21,388 nucleotides of DNA, from positions 1-21,388 of the forward strand of contig CAZTFV010000010.1 in assembly GCA_964613075.1 (NCBI GenBank), in the 5' to 3' direction. A program made the translations under genes and the position numbers. The first letter of the stretch is position 1. Every line of letters starts with the position of its first letter. A model generated the notes under the pieces. The model was not told the origin of the DNA and did not search any database. It was given only the letters and a program-made list of their open reading frames with translations. This document shows positions 1 through 8,703 of the stretch, in pieces. The DNA is from CAYWEP01 sp964613075 (GTDB lineage Bacteria > Patescibacteriota > Microgenomatia > Levybacterales > UBA12049).

Positions 1-3000
1 AGGCTGAAAAAGATTTCTCCGCAGGTAATTAAGCCTGAAAGCGGCACGATGATGGGCGCTGCGGGCTCCTTTAGGAAGAAAAAGTACGTCACCCACACGA
101 CGCTCCCCCACAACATGTCTGCGATGCAGACGGTGATACTCAGTCAGAAGATATGTATCACTCTAGTCCTCGCTTTGGTTGTGTACGGACTCGTCACGAG
201 TCCTCTGACGACTGGGATTATTACGATTGCGATTCTGAGTACGATTTACTTTATCGATGTACTCTTCAATCTTTACATTATTCTCAAAAGTCTTTACAGC
301 CCTCAGGAGATCAGGGCTTCAAACGCAGTAGTTGATAAGCTTAAAGATGAGGATCTCCCAATCTACACAATTCTCTGTCCGCTTTACAAGGAAGCACACG
401 TCATTCCTCACTTTCTCAAAGCGATCGACGAGATAGACTGGCCAAAAAACAAACTTGATGTCATTTTACTCCTGGAAGAAGATGACCCTCAGGCGAAGTT
501 TGTCGTTGAGGCCAATTCCCCCTCATACGTAAGGGCTGTTATCGTGCCTCATTCGATGCCAAAAACCAAGCCAAAAGCATGTAATTATGGCTTGTCTATC
601 GCCAAGGGAGAATACTTAGTGATTTTTGATGCCGAAGATATTCCCGATCCTGACCAGCTCAAGAAAGCATATGCAGTGTTTCAAAAACAACCAAAGGAAA
701 TTATTTGTCTTCAAGGGAAGCTTAACTATTATAATCCGCACCACAATCTCCTCACGCGATTTTTCGCAGCAGAGTACTCTTTATGGTTTGATTTGACGCT
801 TCCAGGGTACCAATCCCTCAATACATCTCTTCCTCTTGGTGGTACGAGTAATCACTTCCGCACAAAGGACCTGCGCTCACTTGAGGGGTGGGATCCATTC
901 AATGTAACAGAAGATGCAGATTTGGGTGTCAGGTTGTTTAGGAGAGGCTATAGGACAGCTATCATCGACTCCACGACGCTTGAGGAAGCAAATAGCAATC
1001 TTAAGAATTGGTTGAGACAGCGCTCACGCTGGATCAAAGGGTACATGCAGACGTATCTGGTGCATATGCGTCATTCCCTCACTTTCGCAAGAGAGCAGAA
1101 GCTCCATGCGTTGTTGTTCCAGCTGACGATCGGTGGGAAGCTGGCGTTTATCCTTATCAATCCTTTTCTCTGGGTAACGACTATTGCCTATTTCACTTTG
1201 TACTACTACGTCGGGCCCTCGATTGAGGCATTTTACCCGCCGTTTGTTTTTTATATGGCCGTTGTCTCACTCGTTTTCGGGAACTTCCTTTTTCTTTACT
1301 ACTACATGATCGGCTGCGCTCGCCGTGAGCAATGGGCGCTGATGAAGTACGTTTTCTTTATTCCTTTGTACTGGCTCATGATCAGTATCGCCGGATTTAT
1401 GGCATTTTTCCAGCTTTTGTTTAAGCCCCACTATTGGGAGAAAACGATTCATGGGTTGCACTTAAAAAAAGGAGTGGAGCAAGCAATACCAAAAGTCGTC
1501 GTTTCCACAGAAGAGACAGATGAAATCACTGTCTTTCCGAAAGAATATAAACAAAGCTTCATCTCTCGAATCACAAGTAGCAAGCAGCTTTTTGGTGGAA
1601 GTTTCTTAATTGCAGCATCCATGTTTGGCAATCTCGGCAATCTCTTTTTTAGTACGTACTTCGGGCGAGTCTTGGATCCTGCTACGCTCTCTGTCGTAGC
1701 GCTTGTCGGTAGTTTTTGGAGCATCGCGTCAGTTATGTTAAATGCGGCAGGTGCGACGACAAATTATCGAGCAGGCTTTCTTGACGGACGATATGGAAAA
1801 GAGACAGCAACCGCATTTTGGTCATATGTTAGGAAACGATCGTTTGGCTTTGCTGGAATTATTTCGTTGCTGTGGCTTTTACTCTCCCCTCTTCTCGTAA
1901 CGTATTTTCAGGCAGAAAATATATACCCCTTTATTGTGTTTTTTCCTGTATGGTTGGTCGGTTTTGCTTACTTTATTGATCACGGGTATCTCTCTGGACG
2001 ACTGATGTTTGGGTCGCTTGGTTTGATAGTTATCCTTGAGGTCTCTACAAAAATTCTTCTCGGGCTTTTTATCTATGAAATAGATCCTTCGTACGTATAT
2101 CTATCTGTTCCTTTATCGTTTTTCCTATCGTTTTTCTTTGGTTGGATGCTTATCCTTTGGAAAAACCGCGGAATTGCCTCTAAGCATATTGAGGAGGTAA
2201 AGCATTTTCCGAAGAAGTTTTTCTTCGTGTCTGCACTAACTGGTCTGTCGGCAATGACCTTTTTGACACTGGATTTTGTGTTAGCGAAGCATTACCTAAC
2301 GCCTGATGAAGCCGGCAAATATGCATTATTGTCTACGGTCGGGAAGATGGTGTTTTTCCTAGGCACTCTTGGAAATCAGTTTATTCTCCCTCTTGTAAGC
2401 CACGATGAGGGAGCGAAGAGAAATTCTCGTAAAACGTTTTATCTCGTTCTCACAGCTACATTTCTCCTTTCAACAATAGGATTTATCACATTTTGCATTC
2501 TCGGTAAGTATATTTTGACTCTCCCGTACTTATTTGGAGAAAGGATTACTCCAGTTCTTCCTTTCATGGTTCCTTTTGGGTTTGCAATGCTTTGTTTCAC
2601 TGTTTCCCGTTCATTCGTTACGTATTACCTCGCGAAGAAAATGTACATCTTCCCGCTCGCTGCATCAGTCCTCGCTTTTTTGCAATTTGTTCTCATTTCT
2701 CTTGCACATGATTCGATACAGATGATTGTCGCAAGCATGCTCGTTGTCGGAGGACTAAGTTTAGTTTTGATGATCACCATGCATCTTTTCGAACATCAGG
2801 TTAGGATGGTAGAGAGTAACGTCATCGACTTTTTTGGTTTATTTGCAAAAGAAGAGAAAGAGAGCACAAGAAAGGGATTACGAGTTCTCATTTTTAACTG
2901 GAGAGACACGAAGCACGTATGGGCTGGTGGGGCTGAAGTATATATTCATGAATTGGCGAAACGTTGGGCGAAAGGTGACAATGCCGTGACGCTGTTTTGC

Positions 3001-4026
3001 GGAAATGATACAAAACACGCAAGAACAGAAACAGTAGACGGCGTTCATGTGGTGAGACGCGGAGGATTTTACACTGTATACTTCTGGGCATTTCTTTATT
3101 ACGTTCTCAGATTTAGAGGGAAATATGATGTCATCATCGATTGCGAGAATGGTGTGCCGTTTTTTACGCCTCTTTATACGAGAACACCCGTCATTCTTCT
3201 TATCCATCACATTCATCAGGATGTTTTTCGGCAGCATCTCCCTTTTCCGTTATCGGTGGTTGCCCGTTTTGCCGAAGCAAAGGTGATGCCTCTGGTTTAC
3301 AAAAACAGCACGGTGGTTACCGTGTCAGCAAGTTCCCAAAAAGCCATAGCAAAGATGGGACTTGGGAAAGCAGCTGATATTCATGTTGTCCATAACGGTG
3401 TTGATCATAGTGATTTTGAAAAACATGGAAAACAGGAGTGCCCACTCTTTTCCTACGTCGGAAGGTTAAAGCCATACAAAAATATTGATATTGCCATAAA
3501 GGCATTTGCCAAAGTTGTCGTGAAGTATCCACTGGCAAAGCTTGTGATTGTTGGTGACGGAGAAGCGTACACGAGCCTTTATCGATTGGTTGAGAGGCTC
3601 AATCTTCTCGACTCTGTTCGTTTCACGGGAAGAGTGTCTGACAAAGTGAAGGTCCGGATTCTCGGCATGAGTTGGGCTATGCTGCAGCCATCGATGGTTG
3701 AGGGATGGGGAATTACCGTTATTGAAGCAAACGCAAGTGGAACGCCTGTCATTGCATCAGATGTTTCGGGTCTTCGGGATGCGATTGTTGATAAAAAAAC
3801 AGGCGTCCTTGTGCCTCTTGGCAATAGTGATGCGTTTGCGACTGCCATCATTACTCTTATTGAGAACACAAAATTAAGACAGTCGTTTGCCAAAGAAGCA
3901 TATCACTGGTCAAAAACCTTCGACTGGAATGAAAGTGCTGAGAAGTTTTGGGAAATAGTAATCCGTTTGCAAGAGAAGCAAGGCTTAGGTGTATCAGCAC
4001 GTCCAGCGTTACTTATTAATAAATAG
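1..4026 (+). CDS. Trifunctional fusion: GT2 glycosyltransferase - Wzx/MATE-like flippase - GT4 glycosyltransferase (5' end open)
   Basis: The frame is open to the left edge; the first Met codons are at 49 and 52, without a Shine-Dalgarno sequence, so the true start may lie outside the window. Residues below count from 49. Residues about 23-90 hold two hydrophobic segments. About 98-480 is a cellulose-synthase-like GT2: DAED at 194-197, TED at 287-289, QRSRW at 324-328, then membrane helices ending in a KPHYWEKT stretch. About 506-928 is a polytopic segment resembling the MATE/Wzx polysaccharide exporter superfamily. About 943-1310 is a GT4 (GT-B fold) with an N-terminal GGAEVY motif and the E-x7-E pair at E1218 and E1226. 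By family knowledge the parts polymerise or extend a lipid-linked glycan, flip it, and add a sugar from the cytoplasm; their coupling in one chain is inference. The next gene starts 2 nt after the stop. Domain calls are strong; substrates are unknown. Confidence 0.9.
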   Translation, partial: RLKKISPQVIKPESGTMMGAAGSFRKKKYVTHTTLPHNMSAMQTVILSQKICITLVLALVVYGLVTSPLTTGIITIAILSTIYFIDVLFNLYIILKSLYSPQEIRASNAVVDKLKDEDLPIYTILCPLYKEAHVIPHFLKAIDEIDWPKNKLDVILLLEEDDPQAKFVVEANSPSYVRAVIVPHSMPKTKPKACNYGLSIAKGEYLVIFDAEDIPDPDQLKKAYAVFQKQPKEIICLQGKLNYYNPHHNLLTRFFAAEYSLWFDLTLPGYQSLNTSLPLGGTSNHFRTKDLRSLEGWDPFNVTEDADLGVRLFRRGYRTAIIDSTTLEEANSNLKNWLRQRSRWIKGYMQTYLVHMRHSLTFAREQKLHALLFQLTIGGKLAFILINPFLWVTTIAYFTLYYYVGPSIEAFYPPFVFYMAVVSLVFGNFLFLYYYMIGCARREQWALMKYVFFIPLYWLMISIAGFMAFFQLLFKPHYWEKTIHGLHLKKGVEQAIPKVVVSTEETDEITVFPKEYKQSFISRITSSKQLFGGSFLIAASMFGNLGNLFFSTYFGRVLDPATLSVVALVGSFWSIASVMLNAAGATTNYRAGFLDGRYGKETATAFWSYVRKRSFGFAGIISLLWLLLSPLLVTYFQAENIYPFIVFFPVWLVGFAYFIDHGYLSGRLMFGSLGLIVILEVSTKILLGLFIYEIDPSYVYLSVPLSFFLSFFFGWMLILWKNRGIASKHIEEVKHFPKKFFFVSALTGLSAMTFLTLDFVLAKHYLTPDEAGKYALLSTVGKMVFFLGTLGNQFILPLVSHDEGAKRNSRKTFYLVLTATFLLSTIGFITFCILGKYILTLPYLFGERITPVLPFMVPFGFAMLCFTVSRSFVTYYLAKKMYIFPLAASVLAFLQFVLISLAHDSIQMIVASMLVVGGLSLVLMITMHLFEHQVRMVESNVIDFFGLFAKEEKESTRKGLRVLIFNWRDTKHVWAGGAEVYIHELAKRWAKGDNAVTLFCGNDTKHARTETVDGVHVVRRGGFYTVYFWAFLYYVLRFRGKYDVIIDCENGVPFFTPLYTRTPVILLIHHIHQDVFRQHLPFPLSVVARFAEAKVMPLVYKNSTVVTVSASSQKAIAKMGLGKAADIHVVHNGVDHSDFEKHGKQECPLFSYVGRLKPYKNIDIAIKAFAKVVVKYPLAKLVIVGDGEAYTSLYRLVERLNLLDSVRFTGRVSDKVKVRILGMSWAMLQPSMVEGWGITVIEANASGTPVIASDVSGLRDAIVDKKTGVLVPLGNSDAFATAIITLIENTKLRQSFAKEAYHWSKTFDWNESAEKFWEIVIRLQEKQGLGVSARPALLINK

Positions 4027-4028
4027 AT

Positions 4029-5804
4029 ATGAGAAAAACAAGCGCAGTAATCCGGTTTATTAACAGACGAATAATCTTAAAATCATGTTATTTTCTTTCT
4101 CGCATTTTTCACGACATGAAAAATGACAGGGTTATTCTTTGTTATCACGGAATTGGTGAAACTGGTAACGGTTATTCTGTCACACTTGAGAATTTCGAAA
4201 AGCAAATGAAAAAAATAGCAGAGTCAGTACGCTTCGTAAGCTTGGACGATTTACTCAACTTCACGCACCTGAAAAACAGCGGACCTCTTGTGAGCCTTAC
4301 TTTCGATGACGGATACGCTGATTTTATGACTGTGTTGCCAATTCTCAAACGATTGAAAATTCCTGCTACCCTTTTCGTTCTTTCTCATCCGGATAGGGCG
4401 AATAGAACGGAGCTTGCACATGACGGTGCACTTTTGTCATACAAACAGTTAAGAAAACTTCATTCATCTGGAATCGGGATTGGATGTCATAGTGCTACAC
4501 ACGCAGATTTCCACGTACTCTCCAAGAAACAACGTATTCAGGAGATTCAAACTGCTAAGAAAACACTTGAAAAAAAGCTTGGCTCCCCGGTTTCCTATTT
4601 TGCCTATCCGAAAGGAAGATATACGTCGCCGAATGTGACTATAGCGAAAAAAGCCGGGTTTAAGGCCGCTTTTACTACGGAGCACCAGCTTCTATCAGAA
4701 AATGCAAGTACGTTTACGCTTCCTCGTGTCATTATTGATGGTTCTTACACTGCACAAGACTTTCCTTATGTCATCAGCTGGACGACGTTTCTAATACAGA
4801 AATTGCATAGACGCCTTGCATATAATCGGTTTTTGCTTTTTTTCATAAGTTTATTCAGGGTTTACGATACAGAGTTATCACAAAGAACCACAGTCGGTAA
4901 AAAGGAAAAAGTGACAATATCTATTGCGACGAGTGCGTACAACGAAGAAAAAAATATTCGCAAATGTCTCAAAAGCGTGCAAGCCCAGAGAGGGGAAAAC
5001 ATATTCATAAACGAGATACTTGTTGTGAGTGATGGGTCGACAGACAGCACAGTTGAGAAAGTAAAACAGTTCTCTGATAGTCGCATAAAACTGTTTGCCT
5101 ACAAGGAGCGACTTGGAAAGTCAGCTAGGCTAAACCATATCTTCAGGTGTTTCTCAGGAGATATTTTGGTGATTTTGGATGGGGATGGGTATCTTCCGTC
5201 AAAACATACGATTGAACATCTCGTACACCCGATGCAACATAACAAAAATATAGGTCTTGTAGCAGGGAGAATGAATCCTGTTCATCCTCTCACGACTATT
5301 GAAAAAGCCGTCGTCAATTATTACAAAGCACACTACGAAGCTGTAAAACTCTTTGACTATAACAAAAGTGCTTACGGTTGTCATGGACTTCTCGCGTACA
5401 GAAGGTCATTTGCCAAAAGACTGACAATTCCGGCAGATTGTGTCGTCGATGATGCGTATAGCTACTTTTCTTGTCTAGCCGAAGGCTTCACGTACGCTTT
5501 TGCCTATGATGCGGTCATCCGGTATCGCTGCCCACAAAGCGTGAAGGATTATCTGTCGCAATCGCTCCGGTACTATGCAGGTGGTGAGCAGCTCTTTGGG
5601 TACTTTGCGAAGGAAGATGTGATAAAAGGATATAGTCTTCCAAGAAACGTACTCTTTAAAACACTTCTCCTCCAGCTGCAAAACGATATGACTGGGTATT
5701 TTTACCTGAAGATTATGCACGCTTATGTTCTGTATAAGACAAGAATAAAACACCTAAATATTGATTCACAGTGGACAGTTATTCAGAGTTCAAAAGTTTT
5801 GTAA
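4029..5804 (+). CDS. Polysaccharide deacetylase (NodB/CE4) fused to GT2 glycosyltransferase
   Basis: 591 residues. The N-terminal half (about 35-270) is a NodB-homology deacetylase: TFDDGY at 91-96 supplies the catalytic D93 and metal ligand D94, H154 and H158 form the H-x3-H metal site, and an AYPKGRY motif follows. The C-terminal half (about 295-575) is a GT2 with SAYNEE, SDGSTD, the DxD-type DGD at 384-386, and VDDAYSY further on. CE4 enzymes remove N- or O-acetyl groups from glycans with a divalent metal; GT2 enzymes use nucleotide sugars. The two halves could act on the same growing chain, which is inference. No clear signal peptide is seen; a hydrophobic stretch near 245-285 separates the halves, so the side of the membrane where the deacetylase acts is unclear. 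The ATG lies 2 nt after the upstream stop, implying co-transcription. The GT2 half resembles the genes at 6945, 11740 and 12659. Confidence 0.9.
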   Translation: MRKTSAVIRFINRRIILKSCYFLSRIFHDMKNDRVILCYHGIGETGNGYSVTLENFEKQMKKIAESVRFVSLDDLLNFTHLKNSGPLVSLTFDDGYADFMTVLPILKRLKIPATLFVLSHPDRANRTELAHDGALLSYKQLRKLHSSGIGIGCHSATHADFHVLSKKQRIQEIQTAKKTLEKKLGSPVSYFAYPKGRYTSPNVTIAKKAGFKAAFTTEHQLLSENASTFTLPRVIIDGSYTAQDFPYVISWTTFLIQKLHRRLAYNRFLLFFISLFRVYDTELSQRTTVGKKEKVTISIATSAYNEEKNIRKCLKSVQAQRGENIFINEILVVSDGSTDSTVEKVKQFSDSRIKLFAYKERLGKSARLNHIFRCFSGDILVILDGDGYLPSKHTIEHLVHPMQHNKNIGLVAGRMNPVHPLTTIEKAVVNYYKAHYEAVKLFDYNKSAYGCHGLLAYRRSFAKRLTIPADCVVDDAYSYFSCLAEGFTYAFAYDAVIRYRCPQSVKDYLSQSLRYYAGGEQLFGYFAKEDVIKGYSLPRNVLFKTLLLQLQNDMTGYFYLKIMHAYVLYKTRIKHLNIDSQWTVIQSSKVL

Positions 5805-5808
5805 ATCT

Positions 5809-6948
5809 ATGAAAAAACTACAAATTTGCTTTTACGGTGCGTACGACCCGAACTACACTTCCAACCGAATACTCATGGACGGATTACGGCAAAATAACGT
5901 TCGTGTCGTAGAAGTGAACGCGAATGTGAAGATGACGAGACTCGACCGAGATGAGGATATGTCGTGGTGGAAGCTAATTGTTCGTGTACTTCGTAAGTAC
6001 AGGCTCATCACTGAGACTATCAAGCATATCGATGCGATCAGAAATTCCGATGCAATCTACATTGGTTTTCCCGGTCATGTTGAGACGTTCCCTGCTTTTC
6101 TCATTGGAAAGATTTTTCGAAAACCAGTTGTCTTTAATCCGCTCGTCGTTTTCTACACAGGCTACGTTGATGATCAAGGCATTCTGAAAAGAGGCTCCAT
6201 CCTAGCAAATCTAATCAAGTTCGCAGAAAAGATTACGTATACGCTTCCTGATATTGTTCTCGCAGATACACCGCATCAAAAAGATCATCTTGTCAAAGAG
6301 TTTGATATACCGTCAGAAAAGATTTACTCACTCCCGATTGGCGCTGACAACAAAGTGTATCCTTACTCTCCAAAAAAGCATACTGATGGATTATTTAACG
6401 TAATGTACTACGGGCTCTATACTCCCCTTCACGGTGTTGAGCATATCGTAAAAGCAGCTCTGATGCTTCGTGAGGAGAAGGACATCGTGTTTACGATGGT
6501 TGGCAAAGGCCACACCTTTGAAGAAAATTACAACCGCGCGCAAGATCTCAAATTGCAAAACATGCGATTTTACCCTGATATGACTGAAGATACTGCGTTA
6601 GCAACGCTTTCTGAGGCTGATGTCTTTCTCGGATTTTTGCAAAAACACGCAACTGTTGACCGCGTTATCCCGAACAAAGTGTATCAGGGGCTCGCCCTTG
6701 GAAAAACAGTGATCTCGGCGGACGCTAAGGTCATAGGAAGTGTTTTTACGCACAGGAAAAACATATACCTTTGCAAGCCTTCAAGCGGAAAATCACTTGC
6801 GAATGCAATAGTTGCTCTGCACAAAGATAAACATCTCTGTTCACAAATCGCAAAAAATGGCCACCTTATATACGAAAAACTGTTCACACCCAAAATGGTC
6901 GCATGGCAGATGATGGAGATTATTGCACGCTCACAACAATCACTATGA
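5809..6948 (+). CDS. GT4-family glycosyltransferase
   Basis: 379 residues from the ATG at 5809, 4 nt after the upstream stop. An in-frame ATG at 5761 was rejected because it would overlap the previous gene and add an atypical leader before the KKLQICFYG first strand. The layout is GT-B: an N-terminal Rossmann half, then from about 195 a nucleotide-sugar-binding half with MYYGLYTPLHG, a GKG turn and the IPNKVYQGLALGK segment near 288-300. In many GT4 enzymes the equivalent of Q293 is a glutamate that contacts the donor sugar; Gln is a variant here, so donor preference cannot be predicted. There are no obvious membrane helices, so the protein is probably cytoplasmic or peripheral. It probably transfers a sugar in assembly of the same glycan. 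The TGA stop overlaps the next ATG (ATGA at 6945), suggesting translational coupling. Confidence 0.85.
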   Translation: MKKLQICFYGAYDPNYTSNRILMDGLRQNNVRVVEVNANVKMTRLDRDEDMSWWKLIVRVLRKYRLITETIKHIDAIRNSDAIYIGFPGHVETFPAFLIGKIFRKPVVFNPLVVFYTGYVDDQGILKRGSILANLIKFAEKITYTLPDIVLADTPHQKDHLVKEFDIPSEKIYSLPIGADNKVYPYSPKKHTDGLFNVMYYGLYTPLHGVEHIVKAALMLREEKDIVFTMVGKGHTFEENYNRAQDLKLQNMRFYPDMTEDTALATLSEADVFLGFLQKHATVDRVIPNKVYQGLALGKTVISADAKVIGSVFTHRKNIYLCKPSSGKSLANAIVALHKDKHLCSQIAKNGHLIYEKLFTPKMVAWQMMEIIARSQQSL

Positions 6949-7859
6949 AAAAACGATTAACAGTCACTATCGGTATTGCTGCGTTCAATGAGGAAGCAAA
7001 CGTCAGAAACATGCTTTTGTCCGTTCTCAAGCAAAAAGAATCAGGTATTCGTATCAAAGAGATTATCGTAAATTCAGACGGGAGTACTGATCAGACAGTA
7101 GCAATTGCGAGAAAGATTAAGGATAAAAGGATTCGTGTTATTGATAACAAAACAAGAAAAGGTCAAGCTGCTCGGCTAGGTGAAATTTTCCATGTGTTTA
7201 CCTCTCATGTACTCGTCATTATGGATGCTGATACAGTTCTTGGCGACCCCAACGCTATCGAAAACATTGTGAAACCAATAAAAAAAGATAGTCGGGTTGG
7301 TGTTGTTGCAGGAAATACGATTCCCCTTCCCGGACAGACAATGTTAGAACACGCGATCAACAACTATATCTATGCAAGGCAAAGTTTACAAAAAGAGTAC
7401 AACTTTGGTAAAAAAGCACTCGTTGCGCATGCTTACCTTGCCTACCCGCGATGGTTTGCGAAGCAGTGTCCGGTCAGATCAGATATTCTCAATTTCGACG
7501 CATATAGCTACTTTATCGTCCGCAGGCTTGGGTTCCGTTTCTCTTACGCGCATGATTCAATCTCATACTACCGTTCAGCATCTCGAATCAGAGAGTACGT
7601 CAATCAGACTACCAGGCATATAGCCGGAGGGATTCAGCTTGGGGAGCTGTTTGGATGGAAGGCGATCAACAAAGGCTTTTCTGTTCCTTACTCAATTCGC
7701 TACAAAATCATGCTTTACCAAGTAAAGAAAAATCTTCTTGGATACATGCTTTTGAAGCTTCTCTTTCACTATTCATTCCTGAAAGCAAAATTGTCTGCAA
7801 CAAAACTTAATCCTCGTTGGGAATATGTAAAGTCGACAAAGGGTATGATTTCACTATAA
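6945..7859 (+). CDS. GT2-family glycosyltransferase
   Basis: 304 residues. The ATG at 6945 overlaps the upstream TGA as ATGA and places the first beta strand (LTVTIGIAAFNEE) at the N-terminus, as in the paralogs at 11740 and 12659; the in-frame ATG at 6903 is therefore rejected. Visible motifs are FNEE, SDGSTD, DAD at 94-96 (metal and nucleotide-sugar binding), and a FDAYSY segment matching the acceptor-side VDDAYSY or PEDAYSY of its relatives, with one of the two acids missing. Family members move a sugar from a nucleotide donor to a lipid-linked or glycan acceptor on the cytoplasmic side. The C-terminus is rich in aromatic and basic residues, fitting peripheral membrane contact. This is the last gene before the promoter at 7883; no intrinsic terminator is evident between them. 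Confidence 0.86.
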   Translation: MKKRLTVTIGIAAFNEEANVRNMLLSVLKQKESGIRIKEIIVNSDGSTDQTVAIARKIKDKRIRVIDNKTRKGQAARLGEIFHVFTSHVLVIMDADTVLGDPNAIENIVKPIKKDSRVGVVAGNTIPLPGQTMLEHAINNYIYARQSLQKEYNFGKKALVAHAYLAYPRWFAKQCPVRSDILNFDAYSYFIVRRLGFRFSYAHDSISYYRSASRIREYVNQTTRHIAGGIQLGELFGWKAINKGFSVPYSIRYKIMLYQVKKNLLGYMLLKLLFHYSFLKAKLSATKLNPRWEYVKSTKGMISL

Positions 7860-7882
7860 GTTATATATATGAGTAGCAAAAG

Positions 7883-7911
7883 TTGCATAAATACGCGGAG
7901 AAAGGTATAAT
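7883..7911 (+). promoter_or_regulatory. Sigma70-type promoter of the CDP-sugar genes
   Basis: A -35 box TTGCAT (7883-7888) and a -10 box TATAAT (7906-7911) are separated by exactly 17 nt. The predicted transcription start falls at about 7916-7921, and the rfbF ATG is at 7921, so the mRNA would have a 0-5 nt leader. It lies in the only clear gap (61 bp) in the first 10 kb and marks the start of a transcription unit at rfbF. This is read by eye from consensus; no experimental evidence. Confidence 0.72.
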
Positions 7912-7920
7912 TATAGGCCT

Positions 7921-8703
7921 ATGAAAGCAGTTATTTTAGCAGGTGGTTTAGGAACAAGAATCAGCGAAGAATCAGGAGTTCGTCCCAAGCCTATGGTAGA
8001 GATAGGCGGTAAGCCGATTCTCTGGCACATCATGAAGATTTACTCCTCATTTGGCATAAACGAGTTTGTTGTCGCCTGTGGCTACAAATCACACGTCATC
8101 AAAGATTATTTCGCTAATTACTCCCTCTACAACGCAGATGTCACATTTGATCTCGGCAAACACACACGGGAAATTCACCGGAACGGTGCAGAAAACTGGA
8201 AAGTCACGCTCGTTGAGACAGGTGACAATACGATGACCGGAGGCAGGCTGAAACGGGTCAGGGAGTATATCGGAGATGACACGTTTTGCCTCACGTATGG
8301 CGACGGAGTGACTAACCTCCCTATCGACAAGCTCATACAGTTTCACAAGGAGCAAGGGGCACTTGCGACACTCACCGCTGTCCAACCGCCCGGAAGGTTT
8401 GGCGTCTTTACCTTAGACGAAGGTCAGACAATGCTTGAGCGCTTCATGGAAAAACCAAAAGGTGATGGAGCATGGATAAACGGAGGTTTTTTTGTCTTGG
8501 AGCCAGCGGTTTTTGACTACATAGAGGGTGACCGGACTGTGTGGGAAAAAGAACCAATGCAGCTTTTGGCATCATCTGGCAGACTTGCCGCATATAAGCA
8601 TGACGGTTTCTGGCAGAACATGGATACGCTTCGTGATAAGAATCTTCTTGAAGACATGTGGAAATCTGGGAATGCCCAGTGGAAACTATGGAAGGATCAC
8701 TAA
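7921..8703 (+). CDS. rfbF: Glucose-1-phosphate cytidylyltransferase
   Basis: 260 residues, the normal length for RfbF. The enzyme makes CDP-glucose and pyrophosphate from CTP and glucose 1-phosphate, the first step of CDP-linked deoxysugar pathways. The N-terminus carries the nucleotidyltransferase signature GGLGTR at 8-13 followed by RPKPM at 21-25, typical of RfbF rather than of thymidylyltransferases, and YGDG at 126-129 whose Asp128 should bind the metal. PPGRFG and the KPKGDGAWINGGFF stretch are also characteristic. The start at 7921 sits directly at the predicted transcription start of the promoter at 7883-7911, so translation is probably from a leaderless mRNA. The stop overlaps rfbG by 16 nt, pointing to coupled expression. 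Confidence 0.95.
   Translation: MKAVILAGGLGTRISEESGVRPKPMVEIGGKPILWHIMKIYSSFGINEFVVACGYKSHVIKDYFANYSLYNADVTFDLGKHTREIHRNGAENWKVTLVETGDNTMTGGRLKRVREYIGDDTFCLTYGDGVTNLPIDKLIQFHKEQGALATLTAVQPPGRFGVFTLDEGQTMLERFMEKPKGDGAWINGGFFVLEPAVFDYIEGDRTVWEKEPMQLLASSGRLAAYKHDGFWQNMDTLRDKNLLEDMWKSGNAQWKLWKDH

Noticed and set aside
2878..3237. 119-residue open frame on the minus strand inside the large fusion gene
   Set aside because: It lies wholly antisense to the conserved GT4 domain, has no recognisable motif and no promoter or start signal; similar antisense frames occur throughout the window and are shadows of real genes.
49..4026. The large fusion as an assembly or frameshift artefact joining three genes
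   Set aside because: The domains are joined by ordinary linkers in a single frame with no stop codons and no internal start signals at the junctions near 1560 and 2870; an artefact cannot be fully excluded without reads.
5761..5808. Longer in-frame starts for several genes (5761, 6903, 8658, 11707, 12566, 15969, 17437)
   Set aside because: Each extends into or through the previous gene and adds residues that break the family-typical N-terminus; shorter starts at 5809, 6945, 8688, 11740, 12659, 16020 and 17521 fit better.
7860..7882. Intrinsic terminator after the GT2 gene at 6945
   Set aside because: Only AT-rich alternating sequence is seen, with no stable stem followed by a T run.
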